The notes under the pieces were generated by a model that made no database searches, was not told the origin of the DNA, and worked only from the letters and a program-made list of their open reading frames with translations. Made by a program: the position numbers and the translations under genes. 64,000 nucleotides of DNA from Paenibacillus sp. MAEPY2 (lineage in GTDB: Bacteria > Bacillota > Bacilli > Paenibacillales > Paenibacillaceae). The DNA lies in assembly GCF_000499205.1 (NCBI RefSeq), contig NZ_AWUK01000021.1, positions 62,001-126,000 on the forward strand. Reading direction: 5' to 3'. Shown piece by piece: positions 36,391 to 46,243 of the stretch (position 1 is its first letter; every line of letters begins with the position of its first letter).

Positions 36391-37407
36391 TCAGCGACCT
36401 GGTTTGGCTGTCGAGGATCTCAAAACCAATTCATTTTGCAAAATATTAAATTTGGGGCTATCTTCCGATTTCAGCATGCCCATCAGCAGGTTTGCAGCCT
36501 CATGTCCCAACTGATACATATTCTGTCCGATGGTCGTGAGTGGTGGTTGAAAATAAGCGGCTGTTGGAATGTCGTCAAATCCAACTATAGACAATTCATC
36601 CGGTATAGAGATGCCTTGTTCATTCGCAGCCTTCATTACTCCCAGGGCCATCATGTCGCTTGCACAAAAGATTGCGGTAATTTCCGGGTAAGCCTTTAAC
36701 AATTCAGAAGCTTGTTGCTGTGCTTCCTCTTCCGTAAAATTCCCGTTTACAATCCATTCAGGCTTCAGACTCAATCCTGCATTGCGCATTGCATCGGAAT
36801 ATCCTTCATAACGCTCCTTGGATACAAAAGCCTCGGGGTAACCGTTCACCATGGCAATCTGCCGATGACCCAAACCAATAAGGTGCTCTACAGCAGCCTG
36901 TGCACTTTGTTTATGATTCGTTGATACAAAACCAACGTACTCACTGTGAATGGGTATATCAATCAATACACAAGGAATGTCACTGTCCAATACTTCCTGC
37001 AAATATGGATCATCCGTTTTCACACCCTGAAGAATGACGCCATCCACTTTTCGTTCCCTGCACAGCTGTGTGTACGTTTTCATCTTTTGCTTCGCTGTAT
37101 TCGTGCTAAACAAGATCAGATCATAATCTGAGTTGGCAGCGCTGTCATTAATACCGCAAAGCACTTCGAAAACAAAGTTGTTATCGATGTTTTTGTACGT
37201 CATGCCTGATACGAGCAACCCCAGCGTTTTGGTTTCCTTCATGACCAGGCCTCTCGCTAGACCATTTGGACTATAGTTCAGGGTTTCGGCGGCTTCCTTA
37301 ATCAGTTTGCGCGTACTATCGCTGACGTCCGAGTACCCATTCAAAGCTCTGGATACAGTCGTAATCGAAAATCCCGTCTTTTGTGATATGTCTTTAATTG
37401 TAGCCAA
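36391..37407 (-). CDS. LacI-family repressor of the alpha-glucoside operon
   Basis: The 338-residue protein has the LacI HTH at the N-terminus (ATIKDISQKTGFSITTVSRALNG, hinge SPNGLARGL). A periplasmic-binding-like sugar domain follows (TLGLLVSG, DGVILQG, GFVSTNHKQSA, AIFCASDMMALGVM, SIVGFDDIPTAAYFQPPLTTI). TTG 37407 follows GGAGG by 7 bases; the frame extends to 37509 but without a site, and LacI proteins start just before this HTH. It sits directly upstream of the GH65 operon on the same strand. O1 and O2 lie between them and O3 covers its own ribosome site. Confidence 0.93.
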   Translation of the reverse strand: MATIKDISQKTGFSITTVSRALNGYSDVSDSTRKLIKEAAETLNYSPNGLARGLVMKETKTLGLLVSGMTYKNIDNNFVFEVLCGINDSAANSDYDLILFSTNTAKQKMKTYTQLCRERKVDGVILQGVKTDDPYLQEVLDSDIPCVLIDIPIHSEYVGFVSTNHKQSAQAAVEHLIGLGHRQIAMVNGYPEAFVSKERYEGYSDAMRNAGLSLKPEWIVNGNFTEEEAQQQASELLKAYPEITAIFCASDMMALGVMKAANEQGISIPDELSIVGFDDIPTAAYFQPPLTTIGQNMYQLGHEAANLLMGMLKSEDSPKFNILQNELVLRSSTAKPGR

Positions 37408-37417
37408 TTGCTTTCCT

Positions 37418-37431
37418 CCAAAACGTTTCGG
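37418..37431. promoter_or_regulatory. LacI-type operator O3 over the regulator's own ribosome site
   Basis: CCAAAACGTTTCGG, one mismatch from O2, lies 11 bases before the LacI start and overlaps its GGAGG. Autorepression is the natural reading. Confidence 0.75.
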
Positions 37432-37562
37432 ATTACTTATATTTCTGAGTATACGGATTCGTAAAAAAAAATCAAGAACTATTTTCGACATCATTTTTAA
37501 TTTATACAAATTACCCTGTGGACTTTTTTTAGTTTTAATAATGCTCCTGATTTTATGACAAA

Positions 37563-37597
37563 AAAACTCCCGACCTCAAGCCAAGGTCGGGAGTTTT
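37563..37597 (-). terminator. Intrinsic terminator of the qox operon
   Basis: A 14-bp perfect stem (AAAACTCCCGACCT and complement) with a 7-base loop and T-run on the minus strand; 12 bases after the qoxD stop. Confidence 0.92.
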
Positions 37598-37608
37598 CCA
37601 TTCTAATA

Positions 37609-37938
37609 TTAATGTGCAACTGTATTGTTCAACATGATCCAGATGGAACCAATAACGATGGTCAACATGATCAACAGACCAAAGATCAAAGCCATTACAT
37701 TCCAACGCGGCTTCTCCGATTCACGGATATGCATGAAGAAGAAGAGTTGAACCACAAACTGAAGTCCTGCTGTTACCAGAACGACAATCAGCGTTGCTGT
37801 TCTGCCCATCATGTCATTCAGAACCACTACCAAAGGGATAATGGTCAGGACAACGGACAGAATGAAGCCGATGACATAGGACTTGAGTGAACCATGCTGT
37901 TCGTGGCCATGGGACTCATGTGAGTTATGCTCTGCCAT
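37609..37938 (-). CDS. qoxD: Quinol oxidase subunit IV
   Basis: The 109-residue protein has three transmembrane segments (SYVIGFILSVVLTIIPLVVV; TATLIVVLVTAGLQFVVQLFFF; NVMALIFGLLIMLTIVIGSI). MHIRESEKPRWN follows helix 2, as in CyoD/QoxD. The N-terminus is His-rich (HNSHESHGHEQHG). It starts directly after the qoxC stop. It is the small assembly subunit of the haem-copper quinol oxidase. Confidence 0.95.
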   Translation of the reverse strand: MAEHNSHESHGHEQHGSLKSYVIGFILSVVLTIIPLVVVLNDMMGRTATLIVVLVTAGLQFVVQLFFFMHIRESEKPRWNVMALIFGLLIMLTIVIGSIWIMLNNTVAH

Positions 37939-38565
37939 CTACATCACCCCCATCAGATAGACGATCGACAGGAGGAAAATCCAGACGACGTCCAAGAAGT
38001 GCCAGTACAAACTGATTACGTTGATTTTACCGCGAGTTACATCGGTAATTCCACGTTTTTTCAGTTGAAGCATCAATCCGATCATCCAGATCAGACCGAG
38101 CGATACGTGAAGTCCGTGAGTACCCACCAGGGTGAAGAATGCACCAGAAGATGCACTCGTTGTATAACTGAACCCTTCATGAATCAACTCAACAAACTCC
38201 GTTACTTCCAGGACGATAAAGCTCGCACCCAGAACAGCTGTAACCGCCAGCCAGCTGATCAATTGCTTCACCTTGCCTTGGTTCATGGCAAGAACCGCAA
38301 GTCCACTTGTAAATGAACTTGTGAGCAAGATAAATGTTTCGGCAATAACGCCAGGCATTTTGATCAATTCAGACAACACCGGTCCGCCCGCCGAATTGTC
38401 ACGCAACACAATAAAGGTTGCGAACAATACGGAGAACAGGATAACGTCGGAAATCAGGAAGAACCAGAATCCGAGTATTTTTAATTCTTGCGGGTCATGG
38501 TGACCATGGTCATGGTCATGATCATGTGCATGGTCATGACCGTGCTTTGCGGCTGCTTGAGCCAT
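37939..38565 (-). CDS. qoxC: Quinol oxidase subunit III
   Basis: The 208-residue membrane protein of the cytochrome-oxidase subunit III family has FWFFLISDVILFSVLFATFIV, ETFILLTSSFTSGLAVLAM, and GAFFTLVGTHGLHVSLGLIWM with the conserved Glu/His residues. Before helix 1 is an unusual His/Asp repeat (HGHDHAHDHDHDHGHHD), encoded by repeated catgac-type hexamers. It is translationally abutted to qoxB and qoxD. Confidence 0.95.
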   Translation of the reverse strand: MAQAAAKHGHDHAHDHDHDHGHHDPQELKILGFWFFLISDVILFSVLFATFIVLRDNSAGGPVLSELIKMPGVIAETFILLTSSFTSGLAVLAMNQGKVKQLISWLAVTAVLGASFIVLEVTEFVELIHEGFSYTTSASSGAFFTLVGTHGLHVSLGLIWMIGLMLQLKKRGITDVTRGKINVISLYWHFLDVVWIFLLSIVYLMGVM

Positions 38566-40536
38566 TTATACCGACCCCCTTAACGACGCTTCGGTACGCT
38601 TAATTTCGTCAACCGGAATATAATAATCCGTATCGTATGAGAATGAACGAGCGATCATGCAGATCCCTACGCCAGCGAGTCCAAGAATTGCCATCCACAG
38701 CCATCCGAATACAAAGCCGAAACCGGCGATGAACCAGAATATAGACATGATGAACGGAATCGCGGAATTTTTAGGCATATGAATCGGCTCAAGCGGCTGT
38801 TCAGGTGGATAGATGCCTTTAGCACGACGTTCTTTCTCTTCCCACCACTCATCAATATCATCTCCGCGCGGTGTAATGGCGAAGTTATATTCAGGAGCAG
38901 GTGAAGGAATTGACCACTCGAGCGTACGACCACCCCATGGATCGCCAGATGCTTTGAGTGATTTGTATTTCCGAACGCCGTCTGCGATTTGTGCAACCTG
39001 GAACAAGAATCCGACACCCATCAGGAATGCCCCGATTGTGGATACAAAGTTCAGTTCCCACCAGCCGGTATCCCAGCCATAGGTGCTCAGACGACGTGTC
39101 ATCCCCATCAAACCGACAGCGTACTGCGGCATGAAGCAGACATAGAAACCGATATTCCAAGTCCAGAAAGCCCATTTGCCCAGTTTTTCCGGGAGTTGGA
39201 ATCCGAACATTTTAGGCCACCAGTAGTACAGACCTGCAAAGTATCCGAATACTACGCCACCAATCAATACTTGGTGGAAGTGAGCAATCAGGAAGTAACT
39301 GTTGTGGAACTGGAAGTCAGCAGGTGCAACGGACAACATAACCCCCGTCATACCACCGACGATGAAGCATGGTATAAATGCCAATGTCCATAACATCGGG
39401 GTATCCATGCGTATCCTACCCCTGAACATCGTAAACAGCCAGTTAAATATTTTAACCCCTGTTGGTATGGCAATCAACATCGTTGTTATGGCGAAGAATG
39501 CATTGACGTCCGCTCCCGAACCCATCGTGAAGAAGTGATGCGCCCATGTAAAGAAGGACAGGAAGCTAATGATCAGCATCGCAAATACCATCGATTTGTA
39601 ACCAAACAATTTTTTCTTCGAGAATGTACTTACAATCTCGGAGAACACACCGAATGCCGGCAAGACCACGATATATACCTCAGGGTGACCCCACATCCAG
39701 ATCAAGTTGATATACATCATCGGATTACCGCCCAAATCAAGTGTGAAGAAATGCGCCCCCGCAAACCTGTCGAGGAAGAGCAAAGCAAGTGTCACTGTCA
39801 AGATTGGGAATGCAAACAGAATGATAATACAAGTGGAGAATACCGACCATGTAAACATCGGCATTTTCATCCATTTCATGCCTGGCGCACGCATTTTAAT
39901 GATGGTAACCAGGAAGTTGATACCGGTAGCCAGGGAACCGATACCCGAAATCTGAATACCCCATATATAGAAGTTCTGTCCCACCCCCGGGCTATGCGAT
40001 AGCTCCGATAAAGGCGGATAACTGAGCCAGCCTGCGTCCGGTGAGCCACCGATAACGAAGGACAGGTTGAACAGCATTGCTCCCAGGAAGAATAACCAGA
40101 AGCTCAATGCATTCAGGAACGGGAACGCAACGTCCCTTGCCCCGATTTGAAGCGGTACAATAACATTAAATAAACCGAACATAAACGGCATCGCCATGAA
40201 CAGGATCATGATCGTACCGTGAGTCGTAAAGACCTGATTATAATGCTCGGGATGTAAGAAATCCATGTTAGGCATAGCTAGCTGAAGACGCATCATCAGT
40301 GCATCCACACCACCACGGAAAAGCATGATAATGGAAGCAATAATATACATAATACCGATCTTTTTGTGATCGACGGTAGTTAACCAGTTACGCCAGAGCC
40401 AGCCCCATTTTTTGAAATAAGTCAGCACCGCTACGATGGTAATCATCGTAATTCCGATCGCCACGTCCGCACCATAAATCAGCGGATCACCGGTAACGAA
40501 AAACTCCGATGCAAACTCCTTAAGTCTCTCTAACAT
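38566..40536 (-). CDS. qoxB: Quinol oxidase subunit I
   Basis: The 656-residue haem-copper oxidase core reduces O2 and pumps protons. Seen are VFTTHGTIMILFM (low-spin haem His), WMWGHPEVYIVVLPAFG (Cu-B His and cross-linked Tyr), TWAHHFFTMGSG (Cu-B His pair) and SYFLIAHFHQVLIGG (haem ligands). The length and C-terminal extension match QoxB/CyoB. ATG 40536 has AAAGGAGG 8 bases upstream. Confidence 0.97.
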   Translation of the reverse strand: MLERLKEFASEFFVTGDPLIYGADVAIGITMITIVAVLTYFKKWGWLWRNWLTTVDHKKIGIMYIIASIIMLFRGGVDALMMRLQLAMPNMDFLHPEHYNQVFTTHGTIMILFMAMPFMFGLFNVIVPLQIGARDVAFPFLNALSFWLFFLGAMLFNLSFVIGGSPDAGWLSYPPLSELSHSPGVGQNFYIWGIQISGIGSLATGINFLVTIIKMRAPGMKWMKMPMFTWSVFSTCIIILFAFPILTVTLALLFLDRFAGAHFFTLDLGGNPMMYINLIWMWGHPEVYIVVLPAFGVFSEIVSTFSKKKLFGYKSMVFAMLIISFLSFFTWAHHFFTMGSGADVNAFFAITTMLIAIPTGVKIFNWLFTMFRGRIRMDTPMLWTLAFIPCFIVGGMTGVMLSVAPADFQFHNSYFLIAHFHQVLIGGVVFGYFAGLYYWWPKMFGFQLPEKLGKWAFWTWNIGFYVCFMPQYAVGLMGMTRRLSTYGWDTGWWELNFVSTIGAFLMGVGFLFQVAQIADGVRKYKSLKASGDPWGGRTLEWSIPSPAPEYNFAITPRGDDIDEWWEEKERRAKGIYPPEQPLEPIHMPKNSAIPFIMSIFWFIAGFGFVFGWLWMAILGLAGVGICMIARSFSYDTDYYIPVDEIKRTEASLRGSV

Positions 40537-40557
40537 TGGGGGCCTCCTTTCGAATCT

Positions 40558-41523
40558 TTAGTTAGCACTCTTGTCCACGCCGTTCGTAGTAATTTCTTTG
40601 GTACCTGAAGCTTCATCCGAACTTCCACCATGTTTGCTGTGGGCACTTTGACCGTCAACAACATACTTGGTCACGATGTCCTGGAACAGCCCTTCTGGGA
40701 AGGAAGAATAATAAGCTACATTGCTTGTTCCCGGTTCCGCCAGAGTTTTATATGTCTCTTGCGTCAGCGGTTGAGATTGCTGCTTCACTTCTTTCACCCA
40801 TTTGTCGAAGTCTTCTTCCGAAGTAGCATTGACATCAAAGCGCATTTGGGCAAAGTGTTCCCCGGTAAAGTTGGCACCTGAACCCCAATATTGACCTTCA
40901 TGATCAGCTTGCAAGTACAAGGTCATCGCCATACCCGACATCGTATAAATCTGTCCACCAAGCTGAGGGATCCAGAACGAGTTCATCGGTGAATCCGCGG
41001 TGAGCTCAAATTTTACGGGCCGGTCTGCCGGGATATTCAACGTGTTGACCGTTGCAATACCTTGCTCCGGATACATAAACAGCCATTTCCAGTCCAGTGA
41101 AGAAACTTGAATGGTAACCGGTGCTTTCTCGGAAGCCAATGGCTTCGAAGGTTCCAGATCATAGGTGTAGCGAATCGTTACAACCGCCAGCAATCCAATA
41201 ATAATAATCGGAACGGTCCACCAAATTGCCTCCGCTTTTGTGCTATGAGACCAGTTAGGCTCATATGCAGATTTATTGTCCGGTTTGTCGCGGTAACGCC
41301 ATACAATTACTGCAGACAAAATCAATACAGGCACAATAACGACTGCACACAGAATTGTCGAAATGACAATCAAATCTCTCTGCGAAGCGCCAACAGGCCC
41401 TTTCGGATCCAGAACAACGTACTGCCCGCCTGCCAGCATTGGCCAGACAATCAATGCAATTGTAACCAACGTCAGGACAACCGGAATGATTATCCGAATT
41501 AGCGACCTAGGTTTCTTGTTCAT
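40558..41523 (-). CDS. qoxA: Quinol oxidase subunit II
   Basis: The 321-residue protein has an N-terminal membrane segment, a second helix (VIVPVLILSAVIVWRYRD / AIWWTVPIIIIGLLAVVTI) and an exported cupredoxin domain (VSSLDWKWLFMYPEQGIATVN, PMNSFWIPQLGGQIYTM). The Cys-x3-Cys and His ligands of the Cu-A centre of cytochrome c oxidases are missing from the GSGANFTGEHFAQMRF region, which identifies a quinol rather than a cytochrome c oxidase. It is first in the operon. ATG 41523 follows GAGAGGGG. Confidence 0.95.
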   Translation of the reverse strand: MNKKPRSLIRIIIPVVLTLVTIALIVWPMLAGGQYVVLDPKGPVGASQRDLIVISTILCAVVIVPVLILSAVIVWRYRDKPDNKSAYEPNWSHSTKAEAIWWTVPIIIIGLLAVVTIRYTYDLEPSKPLASEKAPVTIQVSSLDWKWLFMYPEQGIATVNTLNIPADRPVKFELTADSPMNSFWIPQLGGQIYTMSGMAMTLYLQADHEGQYWGSGANFTGEHFAQMRFDVNATSEEDFDKWVKEVKQQSQPLTQETYKTLAEPGTSNVAYYSSFPEGLFQDIVTKYVVDGQSAHSKHGGSSDEASGTKEITTNGVDKSAN

Positions 41524-41652
41524 CTTGATCCCCTCTCCTTAAATTCGCTCATACTGAAAAAACAGTATACTACTCTCTTCCTTCTAAAGATATCAGAAAT
41601 GAGCAACTTTTTTGTTCATGTTAACAAATTTGTCGATTTTACACCTTAAATG

Positions 41653-41670
41653 TGTGAATTTTTTCTCACA
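41653..41670. promoter_or_regulatory. Palindrome upstream of the qox operon
   Basis: TGTGAA and CTCACA (one mismatch) flank six T/A bases 130 bases before qoxA. It resembles FNR/CRP- or Rex-like half-sites, but the spacing does not fit either family well. The 317-base gap 41524-41840 otherwise holds the qox promoter region and the terminator of the next gene. Confidence 0.3.
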
Positions 41671-41724
41671 AATCACTTGCATACTTGATATTTCCTCATT
41701 GTAATCTTTACACTTCAAGTCACA

Positions 41725-41780
41725 AAATAAAACCCTTTGCAGTCCCGTTGAACATGATCAACGAATCCGCAAAGGGCTTT
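41725..41780 (-). terminator. Terminator of the small membrane protein gene at 41841
   Basis: CCCTTTGC (41733-41740) pairs with GCAAAGGG (41769-41776), with an inner GTTGA/TCAAC stem; TTTTATTTTG follows on the minus strand. Confidence 0.75.
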
Positions 41781-41840
41781 ATTGACTGGGATTCCGGGTG
41801 CTCATCCAGTCTTATTATGAACGAATTAACGCAGGATTAT

Positions 41841-42104
41841 TTAATCGGCGCCTTCGTCTTCCCGGCGTGTATGAACAAGTCCAATCGATTTGGCAATAAC
41901 ATAAATAAATACACTGCCAACCAAGAAACCGATACCGACCATTAATCCGAGGTTACGATCATTAAAATCATTCAGGTTGATCAGGCACATAACTACTCCC
42001 GTAATAAGAGCAATCCAAGCCAGAACTGTCATCGTTAACACCGCACGCCGCATATTTTTATCTTTGCGCTCCAATTGGCTTACCATTGCTGTCTTCGATG
42101 CCAT
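41841..42104 (-). CDS. Small membrane protein upstream of qox, unknown function
   Basis: The 87-residue protein begins at ATG 42104, with AGGAAG 8 bases upstream; the open frame runs to 42161. A basic amphipathic start (MASKTAMVSQLERKDKNMRR) leads into two transmembrane helices (AVLTMTVLAWIALITGVVMC; LGLMVGIGFLVGSVFIYVIA) and an acidic tail (HTRREDEGAD). No known motif. It has its own terminator, so it is probably independent of the oxidase despite the location. Confidence 0.75.
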   Translation of the reverse strand: MASKTAMVSQLERKDKNMRRAVLTMTVLAWIALITGVVMCLINLNDFNDRNLGLMVGIGFLVGSVFIYVIAKSIGLVHTRREDEGAD

Positions 42105-42355
42105 AGTAAACACTTCCTTTTCCCTTTTTGTAAGTGCTTTCCTTATACCAATATACCACATCAGTATGATTTTTAGTCAACAAATGTTCAAATTTATTTC
42201 GCAATTTGGACACTTTATTTGTATTTTGACTGTTGACAAGGATCAGATCACTTCTACTTACTTCTTATAACCCAAAATCGCTCGTCTCATAACATGAAAC
42301 AGTCCAGACCTTATGAAACCTTTATGAACATAAAGAGTCTTTACTGAAATAAAAT

Positions 42356-42401
42356 AAAAAAGGACGGTGCATCGGATTTTTCCGAAGCCACCGTCTTTTT
42401 T
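42356..42401. terminator. Strong bidirectional terminator after GH1
   Basis: GACGGTG / CACCGTC arms with an inner CGGA/TCCG stem, AAAAAA on one side and TTTTTT on the other. It lies in the 348-base gap 42105-42452. The rest of that gap is AT-rich leader sequence in which nothing else was recognised. Confidence 0.88.
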
Positions 42402-42452
42402 CTGATTAAACATAAATACCCTGCATCTAACAATTAACCAAATGTTATTATT

Positions 42453-43805
42453 TCATTTAATTCGAGTTTCCAACCAATTATTTTTAATGACGTTCTGATA
42501 CCAATAGAAGCTTTCTTTGGGTGTTCTGACCAAGGAACGGTAATCCACGTGCACAAGACCAAAGCGCATACGGTATCCTTCCGCCCATTCAAAGTTATCC
42601 ATCAAAGACCAAGCCATGTAGCCTTTCAGGTTGATCCCGTCGTTGATAATCCGATGAATTTGCGCCAAATGCTGCTCATAATATGCAATTCGGCGATCAT
42701 CATTTATTTTACCGTTCTCCAAATCATCATTGATGCAAGCACCATTTTCTGTGATGTAAACATCCACATTTCCGTATTTTTGCAAATAGTGCATGAACTC
42801 ATATAATCCGCGTGATTCCACAGGCCAACCGATATCGGTCTTGGTAAGTCCCATATCGACCTCTTCGGATTGCAATGCACCCGCCTCGGGATTGAAACGA
42901 TTGATTCCCATGGTGTAGTAGTTAATTCCTAGAAGATCAATGGGCTGCGAGATAATTTCCATATCGCCTTCCTGAATCGGGACAGTCGCACCAGCCTTTT
43001 CAAACCAGTCAACCATAAATTGTGGATAAGTTCCTTTGTAGATCGGATCCAGGAACCAATCTGTATTCAGAGCAATCGCCCGATCACATGCTGCCTGATC
43101 TTCCGGAGATTTGCTGTAAGGCTCAGCCCAGCATACATTGGGAGCAATACCAATCTGTCCTGTTGTTCCCAAGCGACGGAACGACTGAACGGCTTTACCA
43201 TGGGCAACCAGCAGTCCGTGCGCAACATTAATCGATGTTTGCAGGTCCTTATTGCCAGGAGCATGAATACCGAGCAGGTTGGACAGAAACGCAATACACC
43301 AGGGTTCGTTGAAGGTTAGCCAAAAATTGATTTTCCCGGAAAACTCCTTGAAGATGACTTCAGCGTATTTGACAAATGCATCCACCGTCCTACGGTTGCC
43401 CCAGCCTCCAATATCCTCCAGCGTCTGAGGCAGGTCCCAATGATACAGCGTACAGAAAGGTTCGATTCCCGCTTCAAGCAGCTTATCCACGAATCGATGA
43501 TAGAAGTCCAGACCTTCCCTATTGATCTCACCGTCTCCATCCGGAATAATACGCGGCCATGCAATGGAGAACCGATAGGTATTGATCCCAAGCTTTTTCA
43601 TCAGCTCAATATCTTCCTCGTAGCGATGGTAGCTATCACAAGCCACATCACCATTGTCTCCATTAAACACTTTGCCAGGCGTACGAGCAAACGTATCCCA
43701 GATGGACACCCCGCGCCCGCCTTCCTGCGCTGCACCTTCTATTTGATAAGAAGCTGTTGCTGTTCCCCAGCGGAAATCTTGTGGAAATTGAAAAATTGTC
43801 ATCAT
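42453..43805 (-). CDS. bglA: GH1 beta-glucosidase
   Basis: This 450-residue GH1 enzyme has FRWGTATASYQIEGA, the acid/base Glu in NFWLTFNEPWCI, GINYYTM, the nucleophile Glu in DVYITENGACIN, and SLMDNFEWAEGYRMRFGL. There is no phospho-binding insertion of the 6-phospho-beta-glucosidase type obvious at the C-terminus and no PTS gene, so a free beta-glucoside is likely. No signal peptide, so cytoplasmic. ATG 43805 or the adjoining ATG 43802 (8 bases from GGAGG) is the start. It begins 13 bases after GH95 ends, so the two are co-transcribed. Confidence 0.93.
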   Translation of the reverse strand: MMTIFQFPQDFRWGTATASYQIEGAAQEGGRGVSIWDTFARTPGKVFNGDNGDVACDSYHRYEEDIELMKKLGINTYRFSIAWPRIIPDGDGEINREGLDFYHRFVDKLLEAGIEPFCTLYHWDLPQTLEDIGGWGNRRTVDAFVKYAEVIFKEFSGKINFWLTFNEPWCIAFLSNLLGIHAPGNKDLQTSINVAHGLLVAHGKAVQSFRRLGTTGQIGIAPNVCWAEPYSKSPEDQAACDRAIALNTDWFLDPIYKGTYPQFMVDWFEKAGATVPIQEGDMEIISQPIDLLGINYYTMGINRFNPEAGALQSEEVDMGLTKTDIGWPVESRGLYEFMHYLQKYGNVDVYITENGACINDDLENGKINDDRRIAYYEQHLAQIHRIINDGINLKGYMAWSLMDNFEWAEGYRMRFGLVHVDYRSLVRTPKESFYWYQNVIKNNWLETRIK

Positions 43806-43818
43806 TTACTCCTCCGTC

Positions 43819-46200
43819 TCATGATGACACGCGGATCATCTGTCCTGCGGTCATGGTTAAAATAACTACATAATCACCTTGAGGTGTAAGCTGCGTCTTG
43901 GCCTTGTCGTTTCCTTCCACATGCAGTGGAAATGCGCTTCGAATGGTTACCGAACCATCGTAATCAGCCTTAATTTCGGCGCTTGAGAGTCTGCCATCTG
44001 TCCACTCGATTGCCACTGTGTATGAACCACGTGCTCTAAGCCCCTTCACACTGCCACTGGCCCAGTTCTCAGACAGTGCTGGCAGCAGATGTAATTCTCT
44101 CAAGTGGCTTTGTAACAACATCTCGGCAATACCGGCAGTACCACCAAAGTTGCCATCAATCTGGAACGGTGGATGATCATCGAACAGATTGGGATGCGTG
44201 GATCGGGCCAGCAGCGTACGGACAAACTGATGCGCCAGCTTGCTATCCAGCAGCCTCGCATACAGATTGATCAACCAGGCACAGCTCCAACCCGTATGCC
44301 CGCCACCTCGTGCGATGCGACGTTCAAGTGACACTCGTGCTGCTTCCACCAGTTCCGGTGTATCCAGTCGATTGATCTGCTCCCCCGGATACAGACCATA
44401 CAGATGGGAGACGTGACGATGCCCAGGTTCAGATTCAGCAAAATCCTTAAACCACTCCTGCAGCTGCCCCTCGCTTCCGATACGGAATGGATAGAGTTTG
44501 CTGCGTGCCTCGCTCCACTCATTCGCCAGTTGATGATCCACTTCGAGCAGTTGAGCTGCCTCAATGCATCGATCGAACAACTCACGAATTAAAGTCATAT
44601 CCATCGTCGAAGCCATAGAGATGCTGCGAGCTTCACCATCCTCGGTGAGGAACTTGTTCTCTGGAGAGGTAGATGGAGCTGTAACCAGATATCCATCCGG
44701 TCCCTCTACCAGCCAGTCCAGACAGAAGAGTGCCGCTTCCTTCATGATTGGATACGCACGTTCTGCGAGGAATTGACGATCACGAGTAAACAAATAGTGC
44801 TCCCATAGATGTGAAGTCAGCCAAACACCGCCCATCGGCCAGAACGCCCAACTTGCGTCCCCGCCTGTAGGCGTGGATGTCCTCCAGATATCCACATTAT
44901 GATGGGCTGTCCAGCCGCGCGCTCCGTACAAGATGCGTGCCGTTCTTCTCCCCGTATCGCTTAGATCCTCCAACAAGCCAAACAGTGGCTCATGGCATTC
45001 GCTCAAGTTGCTTACTTCTGCCGGCCAGTAATTCATCTCGGTATTGATGTTAATCGTGTAATCACTGTGCCAGGGCGGCTCCACCTGATGGTTCCAGATT
45101 CCCTGCAGATTGGCAGGCTGGCTTCCTTTACGTGAACTACCCATTAACAGATATCTGCCGTATTGAAAATAAAGGGCCTCCAGACCGGGATCATTAGCTC
45201 CAGCCTGATAAGCTCGCAGCCGCTCATCTGTAGGTAATTCTTCATTAGCTGATGCACCGAGATCAATAGATACTCTTGAAAATAAAGCACTATGATCCAT
45301 CACATGTCGCTCCCGAAGTGCTTTCATGCCATGAGTCATCGCTTTGCTGATTACCTCTCTGCATTCCTGTTCCAGCAGCACGTCATCCTTCACAGGCGCC
45401 ACATCGTAGCGTTCAAAGGAGGTCACTGCTGCCAGGTAAAAAATAACCCGATCGGCTCCCTGAATATGAAGTCTCCCGTCCTTAACCGACACTTCGGCTT
45501 GCTTGCCCGTCGCAGTCGCGGACAATTGCACAGCATAGGCCGTTCCCCGATCTTCTTCGTAGATGACAGACTCTGGATGATCCCTGAAATAATTTGATTC
45601 AACATGACTCGGACAGCGACTAAACATTGTAAGTCCATCGTCCGAAGTCTGCACGTTATACGGATGTGGACTGTCCAGCGTAACGCTGACATTAACAGCT
45701 CCCTCACGATCGGCAGTGATGGTACAGACCATGAGGTCATCCGGTGCACTGGCATATACCTCACGTACATAACGAGTCCCTTTATATGAATATTTCGTCG
45801 TTGTAATTCCGGTGTGGAGACTAAGCTCCCGCTCAAATTCATCGTATGGGATCTCATCCAGTTCAGCGTGCTGCAGCTTAAAGTGACCCATCGGCTGATA
45901 CGCTTCCACATCTCGTCCAAGCATTTCGCGGTTCAGCAATTCTTCAGCTTCGCTATATTGCCCGGACATGATTAGTTCACGGGTCTGTTTCAGGTAACGC
46001 TGACTGCTGTACTGAATGGTGTCACGTGGAAACCCGGACCACAATGTATCTTCATTTAGCTGGATTTGTTCATCTGCTGCTCCGCCATACACCATACCTC
46101 CGAGGCGACCATTCCCGATAGGCAGTGCCTCTTCCCAGCGAGTGGCAGGCTGGCGATACCACAGACGGTTTTCTTTTGTTCTCTCATTGAATGGGGACAT
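43819..46200 (-). CDS. GH95 alpha-L-fucosidase/galactosidase
   Basis: The 793-residue protein opens with [27 protein letters not shown], the N-terminal beta domain of GH95. The (alpha/alpha)6 part has [19 protein letters not shown] (the two Asn that activate water), [12 protein letters not shown] (acid Glu) and [19 protein letters not shown] (Asp). These enzymes invert alpha-1,2-linked L-fucose, and some act on L-galactose. No signal peptide is seen, so the substrate must be imported by the adjacent ABC system. With GH1 downstream this suggests fucosylated plant oligosaccharides such as xyloglucan fragments; that is inference. Confidence 0.9.
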   Translation of the reverse strand: MSPFNERTKENRLWYRQPATRWEEALPIGNGRLGGMVYGGAADEQIQLNEDTLWSGFPRDTIQYSSQRYLKQTRELIMSGQYSEAEELLNREMLGRDVEAYQPMGHFKLQHAELDEIPYDEFERELSLHTGITTTKYSYKGTRYVREVYASAPDDLMVCTITADREGAVNVSVTLDSPHPYNVQTSDDGLTMFSRCPSHVESNYFRDHPESVIYEEDRGTAYAVQLSATATGKQAEVSVKDGRLHIQGADRVIFYLAAVTSFERYDVAPVKDDVLLEQECREVISKAMTHGMKALRERHVMDHSALFSRVSIDLGASANEELPTDERLRAYQAGANDPGLEALYFQYGRYLLMGSSRKGSQPANLQGIWNHQVEPPWHSDYTININTEMNYWPAEVSNLSECHEPLFGLLEDLSDTGRRTARILYGARGWTAHHNVDIWRTSTPTGGDASWAFWPMGGVWLTSHLWEHYLFTRDRQFLAERAYPIMKEAALFCLDWLVEGPDGYLVTAPSTSPENKFLTEDGEARSISMASTMDMTLIRELFDRCIEAAQLLEVDHQLANEWSEARSKLYPFRIGSEGQLQEWFKDFAESEPGHRHVSHLYGLYPGEQINRLDTPELVEAARVSLERRIARGGGHTGWSCAWLINLYARLLDSKLAHQFVRTLLARSTHPNLFDDHPPFQIDGNFGGTAGIAEMLLQSHLRELHLLPALSENWASGSVKGLRARGSYTVAIEWTDGRLSSAEIKADYDGSVTIRSAFPLHVEGNDKAKTQLTPQGDYVVILTMTAGQMIRVSS

Positions 46201-46243
46201 AGATAACTCCTGTTCATAAATCAGCTATTTTTTGTTTGGTAAC

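Noticed and set aside
41653..41670. Rex or FNR operator before qoxA
   Set aside because: Half-site spacing is two bases too long for either family; kept only as a low-confidence palindrome.
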